From Microbacteriaceae bacterium PS02068 (GTDB lineage Bacteria; Actinomycetota; Actinomycetes; Actinomycetales; Microbacteriaceae), in NCBI GenBank assembly GCA_029959325.1, contig JASCPF010000004.1, positions 40,537 through 104,536 of the forward strand: a stretch of 64,000 nucleotides of DNA, read 5' to 3'. Below the pieces are notes generated by a model. That model did not search any database, was not told the DNA's origin, and saw only the letters and a list, made by a program, of their open reading frames with translations. Of this stretch, positions 8,291 to 16,968 are shown one piece after another. Positions within the stretch are counted from its first letter, which is position 1. Each line of letters opens with the position of its first letter. Made by a program: the position numbers and the translations under genes.

Positions 8291-8788
8291 ATGCCCCGAC
8301 CTCGTCCCCTCACCCCCGCGCCCGGCCAGGAGTCGGTGTGGGACTACCCGCGCCCGCCGCGCGTCGAACCCGTCCCCGCGCGCGTCACGATCCGCCTCGG
8401 CGGCGAGCTGATCGCCGACACGCGTTCTGCCGTGCGGGTGCTCGAGACGAGCCACCCGCCCGTGTACTACCTGCCCCTGGCCGACTTCGTCCCGGGCGCG
8501 CTCGTCGCCGGATCGGGCTCGTCGTTCTGCGAGTTCAAAGGCGCCGCGCGCTACCTCGACGTGCACGGCGGCGACGTGGTTCGCCCCGGCGCTGCGTGGA
8601 ACTACCCCGAGCCCTGGGCGGGCTTCACCGAGCTGACCGACCGTGTCGCCGTCTACGCCCAGCAGATGGACGAGTGCACGGTCGACGGCGAGGTCGTCAC
8701 GCCCCAGCCGGGCGGCTTCTACGGCGGCTGGATCACGCACGACATCGTCGGTCCCTTCAAGGGCGCGCCGGGGTCGATGGGCTGGTAG
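8291..8788 (+). CDS. DUF427 domain-containing protein
   Basis: 165 aa. The core reads VTIRLGGELIADTRSAVRVLE, PPVYYLPLADF, CEFKGAARYLDV and PEPWAGFTELTDRVAVYAQ, the PF04248 pattern of small beta-rich proteins (the motif Y.CPxKG is here FCEFKG). The function is unknown. The ATG at 8291 matches the usual family start; an in-frame extension upstream has no family resemblance. A second DUF427 gene of the more usual 100-aa length is at 61604-61906, so the genome has at least two paralogs. It converges with the STAND gene. Confidence 0.82.
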   Translation: MPRPRPLTPAPGQESVWDYPRPPRVEPVPARVTIRLGGELIADTRSAVRVLETSHPPVYYLPLADFVPGALVAGSGSSFCEFKGAARYLDVHGGDVVRPGAAWNYPEPWAGFTELTDRVAVYAQQMDECTVDGEVVTPQPGGFYGGWITHDIVGPFKGAPGSMGW

Positions 8789-8823
8789 CGCGCGCGGGGT
8801 TCAGGACTATTCCGAACGCACCC

Positions 8824-11331
8824 TCAGGTGAGCCATCTCAGCCGACGGGCGACAAGGGGAGTAGGGCCGAGCTCGCGTGCGGCTTGAAGAAGCTCGCCGG
8901 CCAGCCCGGCGTCGCCGGTATGGGCGGCGATGTCTGCGCTCACGATCAACCCCAGAGCTCGAGCGTTCAGCGACGCCACGTCGGCCATCGCCGCCAGAAG
9001 GTCTTCGGCCTCGGCGACACGGCCATCGCGGAGCACGACGCGAGCCAGCAGCACGCGGCCGTACGCGGCGATGGTCGGGAAGCCGTGCACGTGCGCGAGA
9101 TTCAGTCCATCGCGCGCAAGACGCTCGGCGGTGACGTCGTCGCCATCCCGCAGGCACACCGCCGCGTGCGCCAGTCGAGCCCAGGCTCGGGGGCCCGGCC
9201 GCGCCGATGCCTCGAGCGCGGCGTCGGCGTCGGCCGTCGCGACCGCCGACCGCCCCGCCGCGACATTCCCTCGCAGTGCGTCCGCGAGACCCGCCCATCC
9301 TGAGCAGCTGGCCGCCATCGCGGGGTGCCCGATCGCCATGGCCTCCGCGCTTGCCCGGGCGAGCGTGGTGCGCGCGTCGTCGAGCCGGTCGAGCCAGACG
9401 AACGTGATCCCGAGCTGGATCAGGGTCGGGACGCGCGAGAGCGGGGGGTCGGCCGCCCATTCCTCGCTCACCAGCGGCTCGAGGATGCTGACGGCCTGCT
9501 CCGCCCGCCCCATCTCGATGAGCATTTCGGCCTGCTCCTGCGCGATCCAGTGCATCGCGTGGCGATTGCCCGCCTGCTGCGCGGCGGGCAGGGCGATCTC
9601 GCACAGTTCCACGCAGCGTCTGCTGTCCCCGCGGCGGTCGGCGACCGTCGCCAGCAGCGCGAGGGTCCAGTAGTGCCCGGGCCCCGGGCGCGCCGCGCTC
9701 ACTTGCGCCGTGAGGATGGCTTCCGCCTCGTCGAGCCGACCGGTCGCGATGAGACCCTCGGCCATGCGCATTTCGGCGACGCGACGTTCGTCGCCGGACG
9801 CGAGACGACGCGCGTGCTCGTTGATGAGCACGATGTCTCCCCACCGGCCCGTCGTCTGCAGCCAGGGGTAGAGCGTCCGAGCGGAGTCGACGAACTCGTC
9901 GGCCAGACCCAGGTCTGCGTAGAGGAGAGCCGTCGTCACGTGTACGTCCGCCTCGTCGTCGAAGCGCGCGACGCTCTCGGGATCCAACTCGATGTCGTGG
10001 ACGTGAGCGCGCAGCTCGTGCCCCAAGCGCACCGCCGCGGAGCGACGTGCCGAGAGGGGGATGTCGGTGAGGGCCCGCTGCGACGCGAGCGCACGCACCG
10101 CCCCGTTGAGCTCGATCCCGCCGTCCGGTGCGCGTGAGATGAAGTGCGCTCGCAGGATCGTGTCGATCGCGGCATCCATATCGGCGGTGGTGTCCTGCAG
10201 GTATATCGCCGCCTCCGGCGTGCGCAGGCGCCCCGGGTGTCGCGCGAGCAGCTCGAGTGCCCGACGCGGCGCAGCGGGCAGCTGGTCGTACGCGGCAAGA
10301 AGGGCGGGGGCGAGGCCCGCGGGCGACGAGGCCTCGAGCCGCGCGACGTGGTCCTCGAGCGACCAGCCCTCCTGACTCAAGATCTGGCCCGCCAGCAGCG
10401 CGATGCTGAGCGCGAGCCCGCCCGACAGCTCGACGAGGCGGGCGACGGTGTCGTCGGGCTCGTCGCCCGTCTCGATCAGTGTCTTCAGAAGTCGGCCCGC
10501 GCGCGCGGGGTCCAGAGGATGGATGACATGCACGGCCGCGATCTCGGAGTCATCGAGCGCGTGACGCGAGGTCGCGACGACGATGGCGCCGTCGGGCAGT
10601 GCACTGGTGACGACGGCGAGCGCATCGAGCGTCCCGACGTCGTCCAAGAGCAGCACGAGCTGACCGGTGTCGTTCTGGGCGGTGTCGCGGGCGCGCAGGA
10701 CCTTCTGGGCGATGTCGGCCGGGTCGGCGACCTTGCCGTCGCTCTCCGAGTGCGAGGTCATGCTCGCGTGGACGATGATCATCTCGCCGATCCGCCGCGA
10801 GACCTCGGCGACGACGGCCTGCGCGAGGGTGCTCTTGCCGACGCCCGGCAATCCGCTGATGACGGTGGCGGGTGCCCCGCCGCGTTCGCGACGTTCCAGG
10901 AGCTCGGTGACGATCTCGTGGAGTTCTCGGTCATGCGCCGGCGCCGTGCCGGGGTCGGCCGGGTCATCGGCATCCCGGACCAGCCGCACGTCGCCGCGCG
11001 CCGCCGAGACACGCCCCGTGCGCTCCTGAGCGCGGCGTCGCAACGCGGCGGCGTGCGCGCGTCGCCATGCCGGGACATCCTCCGCGCGCCCCAGCACGGT
11101 CACGATGTCCGCGACCAGTTCGATGTCCATCCGTGAGCGACCGGTGCGGAACACGTCGTAGACGGTGACGCGCCCGGGCGGAATGGTGCGCACGCCACGT
11201 CGCACGCGAACCTCGCCGACCCGTCGGGCGATCTCGGAGTAGGACGGACTGCCCACCTGAAGGCGCAGTTCGGTCAACCGCTCGGAGAGGTCATCGAGCG
11301 TGCGGGCTTCTCCGACGACCGGGATCGACAC
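8824..11331 (-). CDS. HTH + STAND (NB-ARC-like) NTPase + TPR protein
   Basis: 835 aa in three parts. Residues 10-100 form a helix-turn-helix-like region (SPSYSEIARRVGE, then VTVYDVFRTGRSRMDIELVADIV) as in actinobacterial XRE/NB-ARC proteins. Residues 130-430 form a P-loop NTPase with Walker A GLPGVGKST (160-168), Walker B LVLLLDD (225-231), an arginine-finger-like ATSRHAL and the NB-ARC LSGGLALSIALLAG. Residues 460-835 are TPR-like helical pairs with repeated A-x-x-x-G-R-x-D/E-A-E. Proteins of this class are signal-transducing switches, either transcription regulators or defence sensors. No effector domain (nuclease, TIR, protease) is visible, so a regulatory role is likelier. It stands alone between convergent neighbours and a 304-nt gap. 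Confidence 0.8.
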   Translation of the reverse strand: MSIPVVGEARTLDDLSERLTELRLQVGSPSYSEIARRVGEVRVRRGVRTIPPGRVTVYDVFRTGRSRMDIELVADIVTVLGRAEDVPAWRRAHAAALRRRAQERTGRVSAARGDVRLVRDADDPADPGTAPAHDRELHEIVTELLERRERGGAPATVISGLPGVGKSTLAQAVVAEVSRRIGEMIIVHASMTSHSESDGKVADPADIAQKVLRARDTAQNDTGQLVLLLDDVGTLDALAVVTSALPDGAIVVATSRHALDDSEIAAVHVIHPLDPARAGRLLKTLIETGDEPDDTVARLVELSGGLALSIALLAGQILSQEGWSLEDHVARLEASSPAGLAPALLAAYDQLPAAPRRALELLARHPGRLRTPEAAIYLQDTTADMDAAIDTILRAHFISRAPDGGIELNGAVRALASQRALTDIPLSARRSAAVRLGHELRAHVHDIELDPESVARFDDEADVHVTTALLYADLGLADEFVDSARTLYPWLQTTGRWGDIVLINEHARRLASGDERRVAEMRMAEGLIATGRLDEAEAILTAQVSAARPGPGHYWTLALLATVADRRGDSRRCVELCEIALPAAQQAGNRHAMHWIAQEQAEMLIEMGRAEQAVSILEPLVSEEWAADPPLSRVPTLIQLGITFVWLDRLDDARTTLARASAEAMAIGHPAMAASCSGWAGLADALRGNVAAGRSAVATADADAALEASARPGPRAWARLAHAAVCLRDGDDVTAERLARDGLNLAHVHGFPTIAAYGRVLLARVVLRDGRVAEAEDLLAAMADVASLNARALGLIVSADIAAHTGDAGLAGELLQAARELGPTPLVARRLRWLT

Positions 11332-11635
11332 GGATCAAGCCTAGACCGCAGGGAGAGTGCACGCGCGGTTGGTGCGACGCGGCTCGCGCGGCAAGAGAGC
11401 TGGTCGCGCGCGACGGCGAGGGGGGCGGGGCCCTGGAGGCGACGTTGGGGACGTCCCCCAAGGCCCCGCGCGCCGACGTCGAGCGTTGCGTCGCGCGCTT
11501 GGGGGAAGCGCCGCGAGCCGCTCGGGAAGTCGTCTGCGTCGGATTCATTCTGCGACGTCGGCCCACGACGCCGCCATGTTCCCGAATGAGCCCGAACGGG
11601 CTGTGGGGCCGGTCGGCCGCTCATGCCCCGTTCCG
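11332..11635. other. 304-nt intergenic region without a recognisable gene
   Basis: No reading frame on either strand resembles a protein. Part of it must hold the promoter of the HTH-STAND gene, which is read leftward from 11331. The only structure I noticed is a short near-palindrome at 11445-11461 (TTGGGG, ACGT, CCCCCAA). The right end abuts the SDR remnant. Confidence 0.5.
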
Positions 11636-11866
11636 TCACTTGACGGGCACGATGGTTCCCGTCATGCTGCCCTCGACGACCGCGCGATACGCCTCGCCGA
11701 CCACGACGGCCGGCACGGGCGGGAACCCCGCGAACAGCGGGTGATGGCGCGTCGCCTCGGCGAGCACCGTCGAGCTGACGGCATTGATGCGGATGCCTCG
11801 GGGCAACTCGGCAGCCGCCGCGATCACGAACGACTCGATCGCCCCGGTCCGGACGCTCAGCCCCCT
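11636..11866 (-). pseudogene. C-terminal remnant of a short-chain dehydrogenase/reductase
   Basis: About 75 codons ending in TGA read GLSVRTGAIESFVIAAAAEL, then PRGIRINAVSSTVLAEA and AYRAVVEGSMTGTIVPVK. This matches the C-terminal third of SDR enzymes, where ELPRGIRINAVSP follows the catalytic YxxxK. The Rossmann fold, cofactor motif and catalytic Tyr/Lys are missing and the upstream sequence runs into the EamA gene, so this is a 5'-deleted gene. The reading frame stays open through the remnant, which suggests a fairly recent deletion. Confidence 0.6.
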
Positions 11867-11915
11867 CGTCTGTGAAAGCTCATCGTCGGCGGTCGAGGCG
11901 ATGAGCGCCCGACGC

Positions 11916-12842
11916 CTAGCCGACGGGGGCGACCGCCTCGCGTGCGTGTCGGCCCGCGGCGCGGACGGCGCCGATGGATGCCCCGATGACGAGGGCGATC
12001 CCGACGACCTCGAGCCACGCGAGCCGCTGCCCCAGCAGGAAGAATCCCGCCAGCGCCGCCGTCGCGGGGGCAAGGCTCATCAGGATCGCGAAGGCCGACG
12101 CCGCAAGACGCCGCAGCGCGATCAGCTCGAAGGCGTACGGCAGGGTCGACGACAGGATCGCCACGGCCGCGCCCAGCGCGAGGATGTCGGGGCGCAGCAG
12201 CGCCGCGCCGGCCTGGGCCACGCCGAATGGCAGCGACACGAGCGCACCGATCGTCATCGCGAGAGCGAGCCCGTCGAGCTTCGGGAACGCCGCCCCCACG
12301 CGCGCCGACGACAGGATGTAGAGCGCCCACGTCGCGGCGGCGCCGAGGGCGAAGAGCACGCCCAGGGCATCCAGCCGATCCCACCCGCCCCCACCGAGGG
12401 CGACCACTCCGGCGAGCGCGAGCCCCGCCCACACCCATGCCGACGCGCGCCGGCTCGCGATGATCGACAGGGTCAGCGGCCCGAGCACCTCGATCGTGAC
12501 CGTCACTCCGAGCGGCAGCCGGTCGAGCGCGAGATAGAACAGCCCGTTCATGCCCGCCAGCACGAGGCCGAACGTCGCGACGGCGCGCCAATCCCGCCGG
12601 CTGTGCCCGCGCAGGCGCGGCCGCGCGATCATCATCAGCACGATCGCCGAGAACACCAGCCGCAGCATGACCATGCCGAGCGGGCCGACATCGTCGAACA
12701 GCAGCACCGCGAGCGAGGCGCCGAACTCCTGGCAGATCAGTCCCGCGAGGACGAGCGCGACCGCCGACCCGGCGATGCCCCCGCGCGAACCGCGCACGCC
12801 CGTGCCCGGCACGCCCGAGCCCGGGGCCGCGGCCCCGGTCAC
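11916..12842 (-). CDS. EamA-family (DMT) transporter, RhtA-like exporter
   Basis: 308 aa with ten predicted membrane helices in two EamA repeats. The first includes GLICQEFGASLAVLLF and LRLVFSAIVLMMIARPRL; the second includes GAAATWALYILSSARVG, AILSSTLPYAFELIALRRL and FAILMSLAPATAALAGFFLL. The pattern resembles the threonine/homoserine exporter RhtA. I place the start at the GTG overlapping the upstream serine-hydrolase stop (GTGA), rather than at more distant in-frame codons. It is therefore co-transcribed with the lipoprotein gene at 12839. The substrate is unknown. Confidence 0.85.
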   Translation of the reverse strand: MTGAAAPGSGVPGTGVRGSRGGIAGSAVALVLAGLICQEFGASLAVLLFDDVGPLGMVMLRLVFSAIVLMMIARPRLRGHSRRDWRAVATFGLVLAGMNGLFYLALDRLPLGVTVTIEVLGPLTLSIIASRRASAWVWAGLALAGVVALGGGGWDRLDALGVLFALGAAATWALYILSSARVGAAFPKLDGLALAMTIGALVSLPFGVAQAGAALLRPDILALGAAVAILSSTLPYAFELIALRRLAASAFAILMSLAPATAALAGFFLLGQRLAWLEVVGIALVIGASIGAVRAAGRHAREAVAPVG

Positions 12843-14083
12843 GGAATCGGGCAGACCGCCGCGGCCGTCACCTGGGCGCCCATGTCGTCGGCCGTCCAGG
12901 GCAGCCCGGCCTCCGGAGCGGTCTGGCCCGACGCCGCGGGGGCTTTCGACGCGATCGCGGCGAGCTGCCACGCGAGGCTGCGCACCAGCGTGTCGGAGGC
13001 GCGCGAGTTATTGAGCACCACGACGACGGTCATCCCGGTGTTCCGGTCGGCGAAGGCCGCCGTGAGGTATCCCGGGATCGAGCCGTACTGGCCGATGAGG
13101 GACCCTGCCTGGTAGGCGCCGCCGGCGGCGGTGAACCACGACGGCGCATCGGCCGCGGCCGGCAGCACCGAGGCGAAGCGTGCGTCGGTGTCGTAGCTGC
13201 GGGCACCGGTGGCGAGGGCCTGCGCGTAGCGACCGAGGTCGTCCAGATCCGAAGTCACGCCCGATGCCGTGTACCCGGCACTCGGCGACAGATCTGTCAT
13301 GTCCGTCGGCTCGGCACAGGCGACCGCGCCGTCTGCCGTGTTGCCCGAGTACTTCCCGGCGAGCTGCACCGAGGCATCCGTCGGCAGCGCGCTCGCCGTC
13401 ATGCCCGCCGGCGCGAACACATACTTCTCGAGCAGCTGCGCCGCCGTGCGGCGCGACGCGTGCTCGAGGGCGATGCCGAGCAGCACGTATCCCGTGTCGG
13501 AGTCGGCGAACGACGTTCCGGGCTGCGCACCCGGCGACGCCGCGACGCCGTACGACGCGAGCTCGCGCGGATTCCACACGCGCTCCGGGTTGGCGAAGAG
13601 CCGGCCGCTCACGGCCGGCATGTACGAGGGGATTCCGCTCGTCGAATCGCACAGCTCGCCGAGCGTCACGGCGTCGAGCCCGGGCAGGCCAGGGACGTAG
13701 GCGGTGACGCTGTCGCCGAGCTTCACGGTGCCGTCGGCGGCGAGCCCATAGAGCACGTCGCAGGTCATCGCGCGCGTGACAGCGCCCGCCTTGAACGACT
13801 CCGACGCCGACGGCTTCGCCGAGCCGGCACCGGTGCGCCAGGTACCGGCCCACGGCGCCCACACGCCGACGATCGCGCCCGTCGATCCCGAGGCCGCCAC
13901 GGCGCGATCGACGGCCGCCTGCAGCTGCGTCTGCGTGTCGGCGGGCAGATCGGCTGCGACCTGCGCCGGGACGTCGAGGCTGACGGATGCCTGGGGAGCG
14001 CACGCGGCGAGCGCCACAGCGACGACGGCCGCACCGGCGAGGGCGGCGACGCGTCGCATGCGATAGGTCCTCGGCATCCTCAC
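12839..14083 (-). CDS. Beta-lactamase-fold lipoprotein with altered active site (probable pseudoenzyme)
   Basis: 414 aa with a lipoprotein signal ending LAAC (Cys28), so it is exported and anchored outside the membrane. It follows the serine beta-lactamase/DD-peptidase (PF00144) plan, including DSTSGIPSY after the first motif and FAPAGMTAS. However, the nucleophile motif SxxK is AVTR (residues 101-104), the YSN position is DSD (194-196), and HTG near the C-terminus is QYG. With no Ser/Lys pair it should not hydrolyse peptides or beta-lactams, so a binding or sensing role is likelier. The assignment rests on my alignment by eye. It overlaps the EamA exporter gene by 4 nt and is the first gene of that pair. 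Confidence 0.78.
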   Translation of the reverse strand: MRMPRTYRMRRVAALAGAAVVAVALAACAPQASVSLDVPAQVAADLPADTQTQLQAAVDRAVAASGSTGAIVGVWAPWAGTWRTGAGSAKPSASESFKAGAVTRAMTCDVLYGLAADGTVKLGDSVTAYVPGLPGLDAVTLGELCDSTSGIPSYMPAVSGRLFANPERVWNPRELASYGVAASPGAQPGTSFADSDTGYVLLGIALEHASRRTAAQLLEKYVFAPAGMTASALPTDASVQLAGKYSGNTADGAVACAEPTDMTDLSPSAGYTASGVTSDLDDLGRYAQALATGARSYDTDARFASVLPAAADAPSWFTAAGGAYQAGSLIGQYGSIPGYLTAAFADRNTGMTVVVVLNNSRASDTLVRSLAWQLAAIASKAPAASGQTAPEAGLPWTADDMGAQVTAAAVCPIP

Positions 14084-14138
14084 CCCCGGGTGTTCCTAGA
14101 CAGCGTAGATCATTTCCGTCAGGCACCCGAATGGCCAC

Positions 14139-14158
14139 GTGGGCGCCGACGCGCCCAC
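14139..14158 (-). terminator. Hairpin after livF
   Basis: Eight-base perfect arms GTGGGCGC and GCGCCCAC around CGAC, 18 bases past the livF stop. There is no U-tract, as is common in high-GC actinobacteria. It probably ends the liv operon transcript. Confidence 0.5.
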
Positions 14159-14176
14159 CGCAACGGGCGAGCGCCT

Positions 14177-14896
14177 CTAGACGACCCCGAGGTACTTGTT
14201 CTGCACTTCGGCGTTGCCCGCGATGTCGGCAGCGGGCAGGTCGGCGGCGATGCGACCGTTGACCATGACGAGGATGCGGTCGCACAGTTCGGTCGCGAAC
14301 CGCAGGTTCTGCTCGATGAGCAGCACCGCCTGGCCCTCGGTGACGACGCCGCGAAGCACCTCCGCGAGGTGGTCGACCACGGCGGGAGCAAGACCCTCCG
14401 ACGGTTCGTCCATGACGATGAGGCGCGGGTTGGAGAGCAGGGCGCGGCCGATCGCAAGCATCTGCTGCTCGCCGCCGGAGAGGGCGGCCCCGCTGTTGCG
14501 GCGACGTTCTGCGAGGCGCGGGAACAGCTCGTACACGGCGCCCACGTTCCACCGCGCACTCTTCTTCGCGCCGACCATCGTGAGGTGCTCGTGCACACTG
14601 AGTGAAGGGAAGATGCGCCGACCCTGCGGCACGTAGGCGATGCCCGCGTGGTTCACCTGGTAGGGCTGTCGCCCGGCGATATCGCGCCCCTCGAACTCGA
14701 TGGAGCCACTCGTGACGGGGATGAAGCCGGCGATCGCCTTCACGAGCGTCGTCTTCCCCATCCCGTTGCGACCGACCATGCCGAGCGGTTCGCGACCCAT
14801 GGTGAATGAGACGTCCTGCAGGACGTGGACGCGCCCGTAGTGCACGTTGAGATCGGTGACGCGGAACTCGTGGCCGGCGTCAGGCTGCGTGGTCAA
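14177..14896 (-). CDS. livF: Branched-chain-amino-acid-type ABC transporter ATP-binding protein (LivF-like)
   Basis: 239 aa. Walker A GRNGMGKTT, Q-loop YVPQGRRIFPSLSVHEHL, ABC signature LSGGEQQMLAIGRAL, Walker B LIVMDEPSEGLAP and the H-loop replaced by LIEQN, all typical of LivF. It sits on the cytoplasmic face and powers import together with LivG. The only sensible start is TTG at 14896, preceded by GGGAGG at good spacing, which overlaps the livG end by 17 nt. It is the last gene of livH-livM-binding protein-livG-livF. The substrate is not necessarily an amino acid: HAAT-type importers also carry amides, urea and aromatic acids. Confidence 0.92.
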   Translation of the reverse strand: MTTQPDAGHEFRVTDLNVHYGRVHVLQDVSFTMGREPLGMVGRNGMGKTTLVKAIAGFIPVTSGSIEFEGRDIAGRQPYQVNHAGIAYVPQGRRIFPSLSVHEHLTMVGAKKSARWNVGAVYELFPRLAERRRNSGAALSGGEQQMLAIGRALLSNPRLIVMDEPSEGLAPAVVDHLAEVLRGVVTEGQAVLLIEQNLRFATELCDRILVMVNGRIAADLPAADIAGNAEVQNKYLGVV

Positions 14897-15638
14897 TCGA
14901 GCCTCCCAGGTAGATCTCTCGCACACGCTCGCTCGCGCGGATCTCATCGGGCGTGCCTTCCAGGATCTTCTCTCCGTCGTGCATGACCACGACGCGGCTC
15001 GCGACGGCAAGAGCGATGTCCATGTCGTGCTCGATGAGGAGGAGGGTGATCTCCTGCGGCAGTTCGCGCAGCAGCCGGACGAGCTGACCGCGCTCGGCAG
15101 GCGAGAATCCCGCTGCCGGCTCGTCGAGCATGAGCAGGCGAGGTTGGAGGGCGAGCGCCATGGCGAGCTCGAGCTGCCGCTGCTCGCCATGCGAGAGATC
15201 GGCGACGAGGTGCTCGCCGCGGCCGGCCAGGCCGACGCGGTCGAGCAGCCGCTCGACCCGGTCCCACCGCGCGGGGCTGCGCCGGGCGAGACGCAGGAGT
15301 CCACCGCGGAACTCGTTTCCGCCCAGAGCGATGAAGACGTTGTCAGCGGCGGTGAGCTGCTCGAACAGACGCGACGTCTGGAACGTGCGGGCGAGGCCGC
15401 GCCGCGCCCTCGCCGCGGTGGAGAGGCGGTTGACGTCCTCACCGAAGAGCTCGATCGATCCGGAGCTCGCGGGGAAGACCCCCGCGATCGTATTGAAGAG
15501 CGTGGACTTACCCGCGCCGTTCGTGCCGATGACGCTGATGCGCTCACCAGCCTCGATCTCCAGGCTCACGTCGCGGATGGCCTTGACGCCGCCGAAGCTC
15601 TTCGACACGTCGCGCACCGCGAGGGCGGGGTCGGGCAT
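14880..15638 (-). CDS. livG: Branched-chain-amino-acid-type ABC transporter ATP-binding protein (LivG-like)
   Basis: 252 aa. Walker A GTNGAGKST, LFNTIAGVFPASSGSIELFG, signature LSHGEQRQLELAMAL, Walker B LLMLDEPAAGFSP and the LivG-type LLIEHDMD. The ATG at 15638 has GAAAGGAC upstream and gives the usual length; upstream in-frame codons lie in non-conserved sequence. The ABC signature begins LSHGE, as is common in LivG. It pairs with LivF as the ATPase of the importer. Confidence 0.92.
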   Translation of the reverse strand: MPDPALAVRDVSKSFGGVKAIRDVSLEIEAGERISVIGTNGAGKSTLFNTIAGVFPASSGSIELFGEDVNRLSTAARARRGLARTFQTSRLFEQLTAADNVFIALGGNEFRGGLLRLARRSPARWDRVERLLDRVGLAGRGEHLVADLSHGEQRQLELAMALALQPRLLMLDEPAAGFSPAERGQLVRLLRELPQEITLLLIEHDMDIALAVASRVVVMHDGEKILEGTPDEIRASERVREIYLGGSIDHAA

Positions 15639-15705
15639 CGTCTGTCCTTTCAGAGGGTGCGGGAGGGGGCCGGCCACCGTGACCGACCCCCGGTGCAGCG
15701 GGGGC

Positions 15706-16968
15706 TTACGGGCAACCCTCGAAACGGTCGTACACCGTGGTGCCCTGCTTCACGCCGGTCGCCTCACTGATGTTCACCTGCGTGAGCTTGCCGTTCTCGT
15801 CCTTCACCTCGATGAGGAAGTTGTCGACGATCGCCTGGCGATTCTTGTCCATCGAGATGCGACCCGTGGGCGAGTCCCACTCGAGGCTGCCGAGCGCGGC
15901 ACGCAGGGCGGACTGGTTGTCGCTCAGGTCTCCCTTCGCCTCCTGAAGCCCCAGAAGCAGCGACTCGAAGGAGTTGTAGTAGAGGATCGAGAAGATCGTC
16001 GGGCTCGGGAAGGCGTCGGGCTGCGTGACATAGGCATCCACGAAGGGCTGCCATTCCGGGTTGTCGTACCCGGCACCCGGCACAGGGCCACCGGTGATCG
16101 TGCCGACTGCGGCCGATGCGATGTTGGCGTCGCCCGAGAGCGCGGTCGTGTCGACAGCGATGGATCCCCCGACGAGCGGCAGCTTCACTCCGTTGGTGAC
16201 GGCCTGCGAGAGGAACGACGCGGCGTCGGCACCGCCGAGGCCGACGTAGACGGCGTCGGTGTCGGCGGGGATCTGCGAGATGATCGTGGCGTAGTCGGTG
16301 GTTCCGACCGGCACCCATGCGTTTCCCGTGACCTCACCGCCGGCGGCGCAGAACTCGGAGAAGAACCCGCCGGCGTTGTCGTACGGGAATGAGTAGTCCT
16401 CGGCGATCGAGTAGATCTTCCGGTAGCCCTTCGTGTCGTAGGCGTAGGTGCCGAGGCCGCCCATCCACATCGCCGAGTCGCCGTGGAAGCGGAAGAAGTT
16501 CTCCGCGCCCTCGAGCGTCATCCCGACGGGGCTCGCCGAGCCGTTCACGAACGTGACTTCGGGGACCGTGAGGGCGTACTGCACGACGGCCTCACCCTCG
16601 TCTCCCGAGACGGGGCCGAACACGATGTCGACTCCGTCGTTCTCGACCAGCTTCTTCACCTGGGTCTGTGCGGAGCCCGACGTCCCATCGGTGCCGGCGT
16701 AGATGATCTCGACCTTCTTGCCGCCGACCTCACCGCCGTCCACCGTTCCACCGAGAGCCTCCATGGCGACACCGATCGCCGCCTTGGCCTCGCCCATGCC
16801 GAAGGCGAGGTTGCCCTCCGAGGTCGCGAGCACGCCGATCTTGATGGTGTCGTCGCCGCCGGTCTGGCCGCCGGTTCCTCCTCCGGCACTGCAGCCGGCC
16901 AGGGCGAGCACGGCGGTGACGCCGACGGCGATGGCCGGAGCCAGGCCCTTCTTCTTGTTCAGCATCAT
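15706..16968 (-). CDS. HAAT/LIV-type ABC transporter substrate-binding lipoprotein
   Basis: 420 aa. The lipoprotein signal MMLNKKKGLAPAIAVGV... ends LAGC (Cys26). The mature protein is a periplasmic-binding-protein type I fold of the LivK/AmiC class: IKIGVLATSEGNLAFGMGEA, VFGPVSGDEGEAVVQYA, VTFVNGSASPVGMT and FFRFHGDSAMWMGGLGTYAY. It captures the solute outside the cell for LivHMGF. The ATG overlaps the livM stop. Being larger than LivK (about 370 aa) and poorly matched to leucine binders, it probably recognises a different ligand. Confidence 0.9.
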   Translation of the reverse strand: MMLNKKKGLAPAIAVGVTAVLALAGCSAGGGTGGQTGGDDTIKIGVLATSEGNLAFGMGEAKAAIGVAMEALGGTVDGGEVGGKKVEIIYAGTDGTSGSAQTQVKKLVENDGVDIVFGPVSGDEGEAVVQYALTVPEVTFVNGSASPVGMTLEGAENFFRFHGDSAMWMGGLGTYAYDTKGYRKIYSIAEDYSFPYDNAGGFFSEFCAAGGEVTGNAWVPVGTTDYATIISQIPADTDAVYVGLGGADAASFLSQAVTNGVKLPLVGGSIAVDTTALSGDANIASAAVGTITGGPVPGAGYDNPEWQPFVDAYVTQPDAFPSPTIFSILYYNSFESLLLGLQEAKGDLSDNQSALRAALGSLEWDSPTGRISMDKNRQAIVDNFLIEVKDENGKLTQVNISEATGVKQGTTVYDRFEGCP

